From assembly GCF_002835665.1 (NCBI RefSeq), contig NZ_PIZV01000079.1:1-64000 (forward strand): DNA of 64,000 nt, given 5' to 3'. The stretch is from Chryseobacterium sp. PMSZPI. GTDB taxonomy: Bacteria > Bacteroidota > Bacteroidia > Flavobacteriales > Weeksellaceae. The notes under the pieces are model-generated. The model saw only the letters and a list, made by a program, of their open reading frames with translations. It did no database searches and had not been told where the DNA came from. Shown here in pieces: positions 31,690-41,439 of the stretch. A program made the translations under genes and the position numbers. Each line of letters begins with the position of its first letter. Position 1 is the first letter of the stretch.

Positions 31690-31721
31690 AATAGCCACAG
31701 ACATTCTCTGTGGCTATTTTT
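31690..31721 (+). terminator. Second terminator hairpin
   Basis: AATAGCCACAGA (31690-31701) pairs with TCTGTGGCTATT (31707-31718), then TTT. It backs up the preceding weaker hairpin. Confidence 0.85.
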
Positions 31722-32183
31722 GAATATAGTTGATAGGATTGAAGTTTAAATACATTAATGCGACCTCGATAATAATTTAATTGATATGCAATACTTAATA
31801 TAATTTTGATGTCGTGTTATAATAACTGCAACGATTTCACAAAGGGATATTCTGTTGCTTTTTATTAATTCCTTATATTACTATTTATGCTGATCATTTG
31901 TTTATATCCTTAGTATTCTAAAAATCCCCACACTTGTCCTCTTGCAAAGATCTAAACGGATCATCTCATACATCAAGAATGGTCAAACTTAGACGGATAT
32001 TTGTGGATAGCGTTGCCCCAATCCTACAGGGATGACAAAAGACAACAGATGATACAAATGATAATGAGACACGAGCTTTGCGGTATGATAAAATAGGTGT
32101 AAAGTTCTATCATAAAGCTATTTCAAAGTAATTTATTATAGAATCTTTATAGACCTTGTGCTAAAAAATATATCGAGTTCACG
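31722..32183. other. Intergenic region without recognised gene
   Basis: About 460 bases between convergent genes. It includes words such as ATCCTACAGGGATGACAAAA and GATGATACAAATGATAATGA that look like spacer repeats, but no ORF, hairpin or RNA gene stands out. Confidence 0.5.
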
Positions 32184-32903
32184 TTAAGGAGTAAGGTAAG
32201 AGATATGGATATTACCGCTCGATAATCTAAAGTCCTGGGTATACACACAACGTACCCTGAAGGTATCCCCCACATTAAAAAAATTGATAGAAGAGAGATT
32301 ATGACTTAATCCTGTTGTACGTTCTCCATGGCCTGTTGATATTGCAGAAAGTCTGATGGTGGTCGGAGAAACCTTTTGAATATAGGACAGTGCTGTTCCG
32401 GCTGTTTGTCCATTAGGATTCAGATTCAGATCATAGGTAATATAGGGAACAATATTATAAAATCCTGGTTTTACAACGGTAAATAAACCTGTGCTGGTAC
32501 TGTATGTAAGATAAGCATTGTCTATTTTATTGGTTACATTATACACATAAGTTTGTGTATAACTTTCGTGGGCACTGACAGGGGTACTATGTGTCCCTGT
32601 ATAGCTGCCACTGGAAGGGTTGATATCGGTTTTATTTCCTACATAAATGACCTTTAAGAAATTTTGAGACTCTATGGTTTTCCATTCCGGAGCATTTCCG
32701 GTCCCGTTTGACATTAAAAACTCGCCTTTGTTTCCTGAGTTGCCTTTTGTATTGGCGCTTCCGCCTACATTGATATCTTTTACCACCTGAAGAGCACCGT
32801 TGACATGTAGTGAATGTTGTGGAGTGGGTGTTTGTATCCCTACTTGAGCGTTTATACTTATGGACATGACAAATAATGTCATGTAAAATAACTTTTTTTT
32901 CAT
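32184..32903 (-). CDS. Secreted protein with C1q/TNF-like C-terminal region
   Basis: The 239-residue protein has a signal peptide ending SINAQ and a VGIQTPTPQHSLHVNGALQVV opening shared with the genus's surface proteins. A linker with GNSGNKGEFLMSNGTGNAPEW follows. The rest is beta-rich (TYVYNVTNKIDNAYLTYSTS, GLFTVVKPGFYNIVPYITYDL, INFFNVGDTFRVRCVYTQD), like the jelly-roll C1q-type ends of Bacteroidota surface proteins. No enzymatic motif is seen. A minus-strand -7 box (CAAATATA on the plus strand, 32936-32943) lies 32 bases upstream. Confidence 0.7.
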   Translation of the reverse strand: MKKKLFYMTLFVMSISINAQVGIQTPTPQHSLHVNGALQVVKDINVGGSANTKGNSGNKGEFLMSNGTGNAPEWKTIESQNFLKVIYVGNKTDINPSSGSYTGTHSTPVSAHESYTQTYVYNVTNKIDNAYLTYSTSTGLFTVVKPGFYNIVPYITYDLNLNPNGQTAGTALSYIQKVSPTTIRLSAISTGHGERTTGLSHNLSSINFFNVGDTFRVRCVYTQDFRLSSGNIHISYLTP

Positions 32904-33241
32904 CCGATTGTTTGTTTTATGAAATAATTTTAAGACAAATATAAAATCTTTTTGAAATGTCTGTTTTTTTTAAAATCAATAAACATATTAATCAATCTGT
33001 GTATATGATCTAAATGACTGAAAATATGACTTTTATTTGAAAACCATATTTGGGTTATGTGTGAAAAATGCTAATTGAAAATTAGAATTATTAAATTTTA
33101 GTTAAATTATTTTTTTACGAAATATTTATTTTTATCTATTGTAATTAATTGATTTTCAATAGGTAATTGTTTTAAGTGCTTATGGGTGTTTAATGTTGAA
33201 AATTGGAGTTAATTTCATTTCTTTTTTAACGGGTGAATGAT
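32904..33241. other. AT-rich intergenic region
   Basis: About 340 bases holding the upstream region of the preceding minus-strand gene (-7 box at 32936-32943). No other feature was recognised. It follows the stop of the metallophosphoesterase gene on the same strand, and no clear terminator was found. Confidence 0.5.
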
Positions 33242-36200
33242 TTAAAATTTCATTCCTATTCCTGCAGAAATCCTTCCTCCATCAGAACCATAGAAATAAT
33301 TCAATCTTGCAGACATCATTTCGACAATGCTCAACCATACTCCAGCACCTACAGACTCATGCCATTTTCTGGAATTTTCATTGTCATTCCATACACGGCC
33401 GATATCATATCCGATTAGAATTCCCATATTGGCGGGAATAATGTTGTTTCTTATTCTTCCAAAATCCCAACGTATTTCCGAATTGTTGGTAAAGTAAGAT
33501 CTTCCGGAAAACCTCTCATTTCTGAAAGCCCTCATTCCGTTATTTCCACCAATGGCTGCAGCCTGATAAAATTCAAAATTGTTGTTATTGATCCACATGA
33601 CATTGCTGGAATTGGCAAATACAAAATTTCCTTTTTTGTCAATTCTATGATCAATCGCAAGCATTCCTTTAAAGGTCAGGAAGTTTTTGTTGAAGTCGGA
33701 AAGAGTCGCTTTCCAATCAGCATTAAGCATAAATTCCAATCCCAGTGTAGGGAAGGCAACATTATCCGCGTTTTTATAGCTGAAGGTATAGTTGGCTCCT
33801 ACAAATTGTTGGCTGTTGAATACTTCAGGTCTTACATCAGGTGATGTATTGATGAAACGGCCTTCTTTTCTCTGTACTTTATTGTCTTCAAAACTAAGCT
33901 GCACCTGATGGTTGAAGTTCATCCAGCTTTTTTTGGAGATAGATGGTGCTACAATGAATTTTGAAATTCTGGCTCTGTTAAATTCTCTTTCCGTATGTTC
34001 TTTATCATAATCACTTTGGTTAGAGAATCCAAAGAAATTTTGAGAGAACCTTGGTGTAGTATAAGAAGCATCCAGGTTGAAATCCCATCCTGAAATTGCC
34101 TTTTTAAAAATCCCTTTATAAATAAGACTAAAACCGGCTGTAGCAGTATAAAAATTAGCTTTTAAACTGTGTTTTTGTGTATAAGGATCACGAAGGAAAT
34201 TATTAACGGTATAATTAGCCAAAACACCAATGATAACACCATCATCCGGGTTATAGTCAGCATTAGGATAGCCGGCAAAGGAATTATATTTCGGATGTTT
34301 ATAATTATAGGTGTTAATATCGTAATCATCAGTAATGTTCTTTGTAGCATTACCTGCGTTATACGTATTTTTTTGAGATTTGAAATCGTAGATTTTTACC
34401 TTTCTTCCATCAGCTACATTGTATACATCATGATTGTAACCACCGATCAGTCTGATATTCATTTTAGGATTCCCGGTACCTACGACGTCGTAAATGTCAT
34501 CATCTTCCAGTCCATAAATCCACAATTCTTTTGTTTTTGAATCATCATATTTTTTTTCAAAAACCAGTTCGTTTTTATCTTTGTTTTTACCTAATTTATA
34601 TTGTTGTACAAGTACAGAATTTTTATTCTTTGTAATAACGAATTTATCCGGATTTATCGTTCCGGCAAGAGGGACCTTTTTTTGCAGGACATCATAATAT
34701 TCGGAAGCGTAATTCTGTAGTTTGGTTTTACGTATTTTCAGTTTTCTTTGAATATCGGCAATGGTTTCATCCTGAACTTCTTTTGGAAGATTGTGGAAAG
34801 CATCGTCAATATCTGTATCGGTCAAATGTTCCTGGATATATTTTGCTTGTGTTTCCCAATCTTCCTGGGTAGCACTTTTTAAGAAAACCAAATCCATAGG
34901 ATAGGGCTCCATATTTACCCATTTAACACTGCTGATATCTTCTGTGAATGTCTTCATATGGCGGATTGCAGGGACATTCATAATGAGCTTAAATGCTGCA
35001 CCATCATATTTACTAAACGCCTGATCTCTGTCTTTCGGAATCGGTTTGTAAACAATTTTATCGCCCACTTCATATTCTGCCCATTTCCACTGATCTGAAT
35101 GCCTGTCCCAGTCACCAATCAGCATATCAAAAATTCTTGCTCTGATATAGGATTCCTTATCAACGGAATATTTAGTATTCTTGGCTAGATTTTTTAATAC
35201 ATCATCTGTTGACAGGATATCTCTGGCATTATCCAGTGAAGCTAATGTTTTAGGATCAGAGGAGAAACGTTCTTCAATCATATACATTTCATCCCCATAG
35301 TTTTCATTGTATTTTCCTAAGGCTTGTTGTTTGGGAATATAATATAATCTGGGATTACTGTGGAAAATATTCAGTTTATCAGACATATTCCCTACTGAAA
35401 ACGGAGTGAAAGGATGGTTGGTCGTATAAAAGTCCAACAAAAATTTTTCCGGAAAAGTATCAGTAAGCTCTTCTCCGATAGTACTTTTCTTAAAAGCCAT
35501 ATTGTTGAGGAATCGGATAGCACTTTTTTTCACGCCACGCATGACGAATTCCTGTCCGTCCGTCGCTTTTAATCTTAAACTGTTGGATTGATTTCCTCCG
35601 CCTTCTCTGAAAGGAATATATCCTCCATCCAATGTTGAAAGATTAGCCGTGGGGGCTTCAATAGGAATTCCATAATATTTTCTGTAATGTTCTCCCCAAA
35701 GCCAACGGTAGAATTTTCTTTTTTCCGTCAATGCAACCGGGTAAATGCTTGAGGTCATGGTTGCCGGGAAAGTATTGGGGAAGTTATTAACAAATACATC
35801 CGGTTTGGAAATTACCGAGATATGTGATAGCTTTTGAAGTTGGGCATCTTTTGTAGAGAAATACTCAATATCTGTACTTTGATCTTTTCTGATATTCAAA
35901 ATAGCGAAGCCACTTCCTCCGTAAGAAAAGTCAGTTTGTTCCACAATCGTAGACGGATCGGTTTTGGATCCTGCTCCGCTGATGATTTGTCTGATGTTTC
36001 TATCCTCATGATATTGCAGATTATGATCATGGCCGGAAACAAAAATGATATTTTCTTTATCCTGTACAATACTTTTCAATCTATTAGCCAGATCTGCATA
36101 ATGTTGGTTGTTGAGGTCGGCCGGGCTTATTCCCGAAGAGCTTCTGAGAAGGTTGGCAAGGCTGGCAACACCAGGCATCGGAACCTTACTTTTGAAAGGA

Positions 36201-36958
36201 TAAAGATGAGATCTTGCAGAGGTAAAACCTGCATGCGTTCCACTGCTTATGATGGGGTGGTGTAGAGCCACTATAATCCTTTTGCCCTGATTTTTAGTGA
36301 TGAGGTCTTTAAATTCCGTGAAGAAATCTTCCCTGTTTTTGATATTACATTCCTTATTAATACCCGGATGTTGATTCCAATTCGTGATAATCCATTCCGT
36401 ATCAATGACGATTAATTTAATGTCTTTGGAAATACTGATATCGTCAATAGGGCATCCGTTTTTGGGAAGAAAAGATTTCTTATCATCAAAATATTTTTTT
36501 ACAAATCCTTCCTGTGCTTTTAATCCTCCCAATCCATTATACCAGTCATGGTTTCCCGGAATAACCAATGTTTTTCCTTTGAAATTTTTGGTAATAGCCA
36601 GCTGGTTTTCCAGTTTCTTCTGAGCAAGGGTATAATGTTTGTCTGTTTTTTCAGGCATCCCACTGGGATAAATATTGTCTCCTAAAAAAATCAACATAGA
36701 ATTGCTGTCTGCCGAATCGAGTTTGCTTTTTAGTAAATTTAATGTCTTTTGTGCCTGAGGTTCATCTGCATTCCCTGCATCTCCAATAAGGAAAACTTTG
36801 AAATCAATATCGGATTTAATATCGGAATCTTTTACTTCAAATAAGTTTTTTCCTTTTTGTACGTTATATGTTGCGCAAGAATACAGTACTCCTGCGGACA
36901 TTACTGTTCTCAGAACAATAGAAGTATTTTTTAAATGTGTTTTAAAGGATAAATTCAT
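33242..36958 (-). CDS. Metallophosphoesterase fused to an outer-membrane beta-barrel
   Basis: This 1238-residue protein has an N-terminal signal (possible lipobox VLYSC). A calcineurin-like phosphoesterase domain (about 50-350) shows FLIGDAGN, FLGDNIYPSG, VIPGNHDWYNG, VALHHPII and FVSGHDHNLQYHED. The middle part (about 400-850) contains IGDWDRHSDQWKW (near 612-624) and PKDRDQAFSKYDG (near 642), reminiscent of the catalytic and metal loops of HipA/CotH/FAM20-like kinases. The C-terminal 390 or so residues are alternating strands ending GIGMKF, an Omp85/BamA-like barrel. It is likely anchored in the outer membrane. Substrates are unknown. It diverges from the HD-PycTM gene with only 26 bp between. 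Confidence 0.85.
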   Translation of the reverse strand: MNLSFKTHLKNTSIVLRTVMSAGVLYSCATYNVQKGKNLFEVKDSDIKSDIDFKVFLIGDAGNADEPQAQKTLNLLKSKLDSADSNSMLIFLGDNIYPSGMPEKTDKHYTLAQKKLENQLAITKNFKGKTLVIPGNHDWYNGLGGLKAQEGFVKKYFDDKKSFLPKNGCPIDDISISKDIKLIVIDTEWIITNWNQHPGINKECNIKNREDFFTEFKDLITKNQGKRIIVALHHPIISSGTHAGFTSARSHLYPFKSKVPMPGVASLANLLRSSSGISPADLNNQHYADLANRLKSIVQDKENIIFVSGHDHNLQYHEDRNIRQIISGAGSKTDPSTIVEQTDFSYGGSGFAILNIRKDQSTDIEYFSTKDAQLQKLSHISVISKPDVFVNNFPNTFPATMTSSIYPVALTEKRKFYRWLWGEHYRKYYGIPIEAPTANLSTLDGGYIPFREGGGNQSNSLRLKATDGQEFVMRGVKKSAIRFLNNMAFKKSTIGEELTDTFPEKFLLDFYTTNHPFTPFSVGNMSDKLNIFHSNPRLYYIPKQQALGKYNENYGDEMYMIEERFSSDPKTLASLDNARDILSTDDVLKNLAKNTKYSVDKESYIRARIFDMLIGDWDRHSDQWKWAEYEVGDKIVYKPIPKDRDQAFSKYDGAAFKLIMNVPAIRHMKTFTEDISSVKWVNMEPYPMDLVFLKSATQEDWETQAKYIQEHLTDTDIDDAFHNLPKEVQDETIADIQRKLKIRKTKLQNYASEYYDVLQKKVPLAGTINPDKFVITKNKNSVLVQQYKLGKNKDKNELVFEKKYDDSKTKELWIYGLEDDDIYDVVGTGNPKMNIRLIGGYNHDVYNVADGRKVKIYDFKSQKNTYNAGNATKNITDDYDINTYNYKHPKYNSFAGYPNADYNPDDGVIIGVLANYTVNNFLRDPYTQKHSLKANFYTATAGFSLIYKGIFKKAISGWDFNLDASYTTPRFSQNFFGFSNQSDYDKEHTEREFNRARISKFIVAPSISKKSWMNFNHQVQLSFEDNKVQRKEGRFINTSPDVRPEVFNSQQFVGANYTFSYKNADNVAFPTLGLEFMLNADWKATLSDFNKNFLTFKGMLAIDHRIDKKGNFVFANSSNVMWINNNNFEFYQAAAIGGNNGMRAFRNERFSGRSYFTNNSEIRWDFGRIRNNIIPANMGILIGYDIGRVWNDNENSRKWHESVGAGVWLSIVEMMSARLNYFYGSDGGRISAGIGMKF

Positions 36959-36984
36959 AAATTTACATTAACAAAAATTCAGGA

Positions 36985-38160
36985 ATGGGCATTCTACACA
37001 AAGCTAAAAATTATGTTGAAATCTTATTCAAAGATAAGTTATCTTCCGTATACTTTTACCATAATTTTATCCATACGACCTACACGGTAAATAAGGCCGA
37101 AGAAATTATGAGAAATACTCCTGTCTCCAACGAAGATCAGGAAAAAATCCTTGTAGCTCTGTGGTTTCATGATACCGGATATATAGAATGTGCACAAAAT
37201 CATGAGGAGAGGAGTGTGGAAATCATGAAAAAATTTATGCATCAGGAAGATTATCCCGAAAATTATATTCAGGATGTTGAAAAACTGATTCTGGCAACCA
37301 AGATCAATTATGTGCCTCAAAACTTACTTGAAGAAATTGTAAAAGATGCGGACTTTAGCCACTTTGCCGGTCATGATTATAATGAGATGTCTGATGCTTT
37401 AAGAAAAGAATGGGAACTTACCAACGTAAAATGTTTTTCTAATGATGAATGGAATGCCGGAAACCTTGAAATGCTAAAAAATAAGCACACTTATTATACC
37501 GACTATGCAAAGCAGAATTGGGAACCTTTAAAAAATAAAAATATCAAAAAAATCGAAAAGAAGCTGGGAAAAGAAGAAGAGAAAAAAGAGGGTAAAAAGG
37601 ATAATTCTGAAGGAAAAAAGGAGAAAGAAAAATCCGACAGAAGTGTAGATACCTTATTCAGGGTTACTTTGAATAATCATACGAGACTGAGCGATATTGC
37701 AGACAGCAAAGCCAATATTCTGCTATCCGTTAATGCCATCATTATTTCAGTTTGTCTTTCTGTGTTGGTGCCGAAATTAGATGCCCCTAAAAACTCACAT
37801 TTGATTCTTCCAAGTTTCATTCTGCTGTTGTCTAGTGTACTGACAATTATATTCGCGATTTTGTCTACAAAACCGAATGTTACCAAAACGACATTTTCAG
37901 CTCAGGATATTGAGAACAGAAAGGTAAATTTATTGTTTTTCGGAAATTTTCAGCAGATGTTGTTTGATGATTATCATAATGCGATGAGAGATCTGATCAA
38001 AGACAGGGATTATATTTATGATTCTATGGTGAAAGATCTTTATTATCTGGGGAAAGTTCTTGACAGAAAGTATAAGCTTTTATCAATAACTTATAAGATT
38101 TTCATGGCCGGAATTATTATTTCCGTATTGTCTTTTGGGGCTGCTTTTCTTAGTTTGTAA
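36985..38160 (+). CDS. HD phosphohydrolase fused to a Pycsar effector TM domain (PycTM)
   Basis: The 391-residue protein has an HD domain (about 1-185) with YHNFIHTTYTV, WFHDTGY (HD pair) and DADFSHFAGHDY, the metal ligands of this phosphohydrolase superfamily. A highly charged Lys/Glu linker (about 185-215) follows. The C-terminal PycTM domain has the hallmark TLFRVTLNNHTRLSDIADSK then ANILLSVNAIIISV, and three membrane helices. PycTM proteins are membrane-disrupting effectors of Pycsar, where a cyclase makes cCMP or cUMP. No cyclase is adjacent. HD-PycTM proteins may be housekeeping relatives, or the HD domain may sense or remove the nucleotide; both are inference. Confidence 0.88.
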   Translation: MGILHKAKNYVEILFKDKLSSVYFYHNFIHTTYTVNKAEEIMRNTPVSNEDQEKILVALWFHDTGYIECAQNHEERSVEIMKKFMHQEDYPENYIQDVEKLILATKINYVPQNLLEEIVKDADFSHFAGHDYNEMSDALRKEWELTNVKCFSNDEWNAGNLEMLKNKHTYYTDYAKQNWEPLKNKNIKKIEKKLGKEEEKKEGKKDNSEGKKEKEKSDRSVDTLFRVTLNNHTRLSDIADSKANILLSVNAIIISVCLSVLVPKLDAPKNSHLILPSFILLLSSVLTIIFAILSTKPNVTKTTFSAQDIENRKVNLLFFGNFQQMLFDDYHNAMRDLIKDRDYIYDSMVKDLYYLGKVLDRKYKLLSITYKIFMAGIIISVLSFGAAFLSL

Positions 38161-38253
38161 ATAATAATACGAGTTATTTCAGGCAGTGTTCTGATCTGAT
38201 GAATTTTACTTTTGACTGTTTATATTAATTTAAGCCAAATAAAATTAGTCTTT

Positions 38254-38343
38254 ATGCAGAATCTGGATATTATAGAAAGTTGTCCTAGTGGATACAAAAT
38301 AGTAATGCCCGATGCTAAAACGATAATACTCACTAAGCAATAA
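38254..38343 (+). CDS. Possible 29-residue small protein
   Basis: An ATG-started ORF reading MQNLDIIESCPSGYKIVMPD and ending LTKQ. It lies in an otherwise empty 255-base gap. No promoter box or family was recognised, so it may be chance. Confidence 0.2.
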   Translation: MQNLDIIESCPSGYKIVMPDAKTIILTKQ

Positions 38344-38415
38344 TTCAAGGGTTGTAAAAAAATGAATTCCAATAATTAAATTATGAAATAAAATTTTAAT
38401 TGAACAACATCATAA

Positions 38416-38988
38416 ATGAAAGGTAAGTTTCTACTTATATTGATCTTGATAAGTAATTTTTTCTTTGCTCAGGAAATTTCTTCGAATATTATAAAATATT
38501 ATGAGTTTAATTTTTGTAACTCACCACAAACTCTTATTCTGATAAAGGAAAAGAATAATAAATATCTTGGATACATTAAAACTTCTTTAAAAAAGAAAAG
38601 GAAAAGAGATTATAAAGAAATTGTAAAAAAATCAAAAATCACCCCTGAACAAGCAAAAAGGATTATTTCAATATTGGAAGACAAAGGAATTGACTTAGTG
38701 GATTCAACTTATGACGATGATTTGGTAACTTATTTGGATGGTGGTTTTTTTACAATTAAACTTTTAAAGGATAATAAAGTTCAATCTTTTTCTTTTGATG
38801 AAATCTATCCTGAAAGCAAAAAGAAAATTGAGACGACCCCTTTGAGAGGTAAAATTCAGAGTTGGTTATCTTTTATAGATCATGAACTTATGTTAAAAGA
38901 GCAGTTTTCTTCTGTAAAGAAAAAACTTAATAAAGGGACTTATTGTTATGATAGTGGGACAGATACGGTATGTTTCAATAAAAATTAA
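38416..38988 (+). CDS. Secreted protein of unknown function
   Basis: The 190-residue protein has a signal peptide (LLILILISNFFFAQ) and a Lys-rich mature chain. A beta strand pair is suggested by FNFCNSPQTLILIKEKNNKYLGYIKTS, an amphipathic helix by TPEQAKRIISILEDKGIDL, and the end reads CYDSGTDTVCFNKN with two cysteines that could form a disulfide. I recognise no family. It is AT-rich and stands alone, ending 15 bases before the convergent GAF gene. Confidence 0.65.
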   Translation: MKGKFLLILILISNFFFAQEISSNIIKYYEFNFCNSPQTLILIKEKNNKYLGYIKTSLKKKRKRDYKEIVKKSKITPEQAKRIISILEDKGIDLVDSTYDDDLVTYLDGGFFTIKLLKDNKVQSFSFDEIYPESKKKIETTPLRGKIQSWLSFIDHELMLKEQFSSVKKKLNKGTYCYDSGTDTVCFNKN

Positions 38989-39003
38989 AATTTGAACATG
39001 GCT

Positions 39004-41304
39004 TTACGCTAAAGAAACCCTCAAAGCCAACAATCCCGTAATTCCTTGCAGATCTTCTACCTTTAGAAACTCCACATCATGTTGTAGAACTCCTTTCTTT
39101 TGAAGTTTGGAAATATAATCGAGGTATTCTTTCTGGTTTTCCATGCCGAAATAAACGATCGTGATTTTGCCGGGTGCGGTAATTCTTTCTGAAGAATCTT
39201 TTACATGGGCTTTATCCAGACGTTTTTTGATGATTTCGTAGTAAGAATTATAGGCTCCATCTACATCAAAACGTTTTTCATCCATTCTGAAACGGATGTC
39301 TATTTTTTCGTTATACACAAAGATTAACGAGGCAAAGTCCAATGGTACCGGAAGGTCCTGTTTGAAAGACTGGAATTCATGCTCCATTTTACAAATGGTT
39401 TTCAATTGCCAGTATCTTAATTTATGAACGACTTTTGAGGTATAATGAAGGTCCGGAGCAATGGTTTGTCCAATGTAAAGATTGTGTTCAACACCATCAG
39501 ATTTAAATCTTTCATAGTAATGTGGGAAAATCTGCTGAGCTTTTATCTGGCTTTCATCCAACATGTCAGCAAGTTTTCTGTTGACGAGTGTGATAGAGTC
39601 ATCCAGTTTTTTTCTGTGGTTATAAAACAGGTCAGTTTGGGCAAATACCGAAGAAAAATAATCTTTTATTTTTGATTTTACTTCCCTGGATGTTCTTACT
39701 TCAAGTTTTCCTTGTAAAAAGGGATGGAGCTCTTCTCTTAAAAGTCGTTGAAAGCGCTGCTCAGTATCTGCTTTGATTTCATTGTTTAATTCACTTTCGA
39801 AAATGTCCAATGCCAGAAGGAATTTCTCCGATTCGGAGTTGGTGAGAGCCAAAATGTCCTTAAGGTGCCCAATTTGTTCATTAAGGTCCTCCAGCATCAG
39901 ATTAAAACGTTTTTCCGAAGAAGCACGGATGTCTGAAACTCCAAACAAAGGGGTAAGGGTTTTAAAAGAGATTTCCTTTAAAGAATACATTTTCTTTCCA
40001 AGAGATGCTGTAAAATACTTTTCAGCTTCATTTCTGAATTTCCAGACCACACTATCGTGAATGGTGGTGTATTCTCGTTGAATAATCGCTTCTATCTGAT
40101 AATTTTTTTCAAAATAAAACCTGTTCAAAGAGAAAAGAACCATGTCGGTGAAAAACTCTAGTTTTTTAAGCTTTAAACCATTGAAACCTCCTGTTATTGG
40201 AGAAGTAAATTCCATGATAGCGAGAAGTTCCCCGTCTTTCATGATGGGAATGACCATGAAACTGTTGACATTATTATCTTTTAAAATGCTGAAAGAAGGT
40301 AGTTGTTTTACATTTTCATCCAGGTTATTCACATTGGAAACCACAATAGGTTTAGAATTGTGATTTAAGTTATTAAAAGTATTTTTTCGGGTTTCCTCGT
40401 CAAAAGTATTGATCCAGAAATCGAGAATATGATTCGTTAAAAGACTTTCGTAAATGGGAAGTTTATCCAGCTTTTGTTCCTTTTTGTTAAAGGTCATCAA
40501 TCCGAAATTGAGTTTCGGGATATCAAAATACGATTTGAAAATTTCAGTCAGATTTTCATTGGGATTCATATTTTCAGGATCGATCTCTATCATACTGGAT
40601 TTCAAATCTGATAAGGCTACTTCAGAAGTACAGTCTACCAGTGAAATAATAGTGAATCCCTTTAATATCCAGGATTGTGAAGGGAAGTATTTTTTCCACA
40701 ATTTGAAATCACTCAGGTTTTCAAGAAGCATATCCAAAACATCATCAGGTGGAATCTTAGCATCTTCTGTAGGATATATTTCCGTAAAGTCTGAGTTGAC
40801 GGTAATTTTATAATGTTTCATAATCCCCTGATTGTTGGGGATGTCATAATAAAATGGAATCGTACTTTTAATATCTTTCTTGAAATAACTTTGAAGGATC
40901 AGACAACAGCAAAATACATAAAATTCGTTGTCGGTTATGTTTCTGAGTTCTATTTCAAAGTCTTTTCCTGCATCTTTGAGAATGCCTTTAAATCTTTCGG
41001 TATAGTTGAATGTGATATTGGAAAGAGGAATACTTGCCGCCTTTATTTCGTTATGTGTAAGACCGGTAGGGAAAAGATCGGCAAGAAGCAGTCTGATGAG
41101 GTCTTCATTTTTCTCCAGAAGACTTATATCCTGAAACCCTTCTTTTATTTCTTTAAAATTTTTAGTGCTTTCGATCAGGGATTCGGCATAATTAACCCGA
41201 TATTCCAGGCGGTCATTATATCGGATATGCTCCAATACATCCAAATATTTTTTGAATGATATATACACCTGAAAGGGTGAGTCTTTTTTATAAAGATTTG
41301 CCAA
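39004..41304 (-). CDS. GAF domain-containing protein
   Basis: This large 766-residue soluble protein has no signal peptide. A GAF-like domain lies about residues 240-400, with VNSFMVIPIMKDGELLAIMEFTS as its core strands. The N-terminal 230 residues are helical with a FTIISLVDCTSEVALSD strand. The C-terminal half is helical then mixed (LDFASLIFVYNEKIDIRFRMDE, ITIVYFGMENQKEYLDYIS). No kinase, cyclase or HTH module was found, so it is not a standard sensor kinase. Similar proteins are widespread in Chryseobacterium without assigned function. The start is TTG (41302-41304): an in-frame TAG lies just upstream and no ATG is near. Confidence 0.8.
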   Translation of the reverse strand: MANLYKKDSPFQVYISFKKYLDVLEHIRYNDRLEYRVNYAESLIESTKNFKEIKEGFQDISLLEKNEDLIRLLLADLFPTGLTHNEIKAASIPLSNITFNYTERFKGILKDAGKDFEIELRNITDNEFYVFCCCLILQSYFKKDIKSTIPFYYDIPNNQGIMKHYKITVNSDFTEIYPTEDAKIPPDDVLDMLLENLSDFKLWKKYFPSQSWILKGFTIISLVDCTSEVALSDLKSSMIEIDPENMNPNENLTEIFKSYFDIPKLNFGLMTFNKKEQKLDKLPIYESLLTNHILDFWINTFDEETRKNTFNNLNHNSKPIVVSNVNNLDENVKQLPSFSILKDNNVNSFMVIPIMKDGELLAIMEFTSPITGGFNGLKLKKLEFFTDMVLFSLNRFYFEKNYQIEAIIQREYTTIHDSVVWKFRNEAEKYFTASLGKKMYSLKEISFKTLTPLFGVSDIRASSEKRFNLMLEDLNEQIGHLKDILALTNSESEKFLLALDIFESELNNEIKADTEQRFQRLLREELHPFLQGKLEVRTSREVKSKIKDYFSSVFAQTDLFYNHRKKLDDSITLVNRKLADMLDESQIKAQQIFPHYYERFKSDGVEHNLYIGQTIAPDLHYTSKVVHKLRYWQLKTICKMEHEFQSFKQDLPVPLDFASLIFVYNEKIDIRFRMDEKRFDVDGAYNSYYEIIKKRLDKAHVKDSSERITAPGKITIVYFGMENQKEYLDYISKLQKKGVLQHDVEFLKVEDLQGITGLLALRVSLA

Positions 41305-41330
41305 AAACTAAAATTTCAAGTAAAGTTATG

Positions 41331-41363
41331 AAAAAAAGTTGCCTCCAACAGCTTTGAGGCAAC
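41331..41363 (-). terminator. Terminator of the TonB receptor gene
   Basis: GTTGCCTC (41338-41345) and GAGGCAAC (41356-41363) form the stem; on the minus strand it is followed by seven U residues (41331-41337). Confidence 0.85.
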
Positions 41364-41439
41364 CTTAATTCTATGAAAAATATTTTAATTGCCAATTCAT
41401 TATTGGAATTGACTTTTATTCAAATTCTTATCGCGAATT

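Noticed and set aside
35834..36265. A 143-codon plus-strand ORF inside the metallophosphoesterase gene
   Set aside because: It is antisense to conserved motifs (GHDH region) with no family features.
36985..38160. A complete Pycsar defence system
   Set aside because: No pyrimidine cyclase gene lies next to the PycTM protein; only an effector-like domain is present.
40813..41259. A 148-codon plus-strand ORF opposite the GAF gene
   Set aside because: It is a shadow of the long minus-strand gene, with unusual composition and no promoter.
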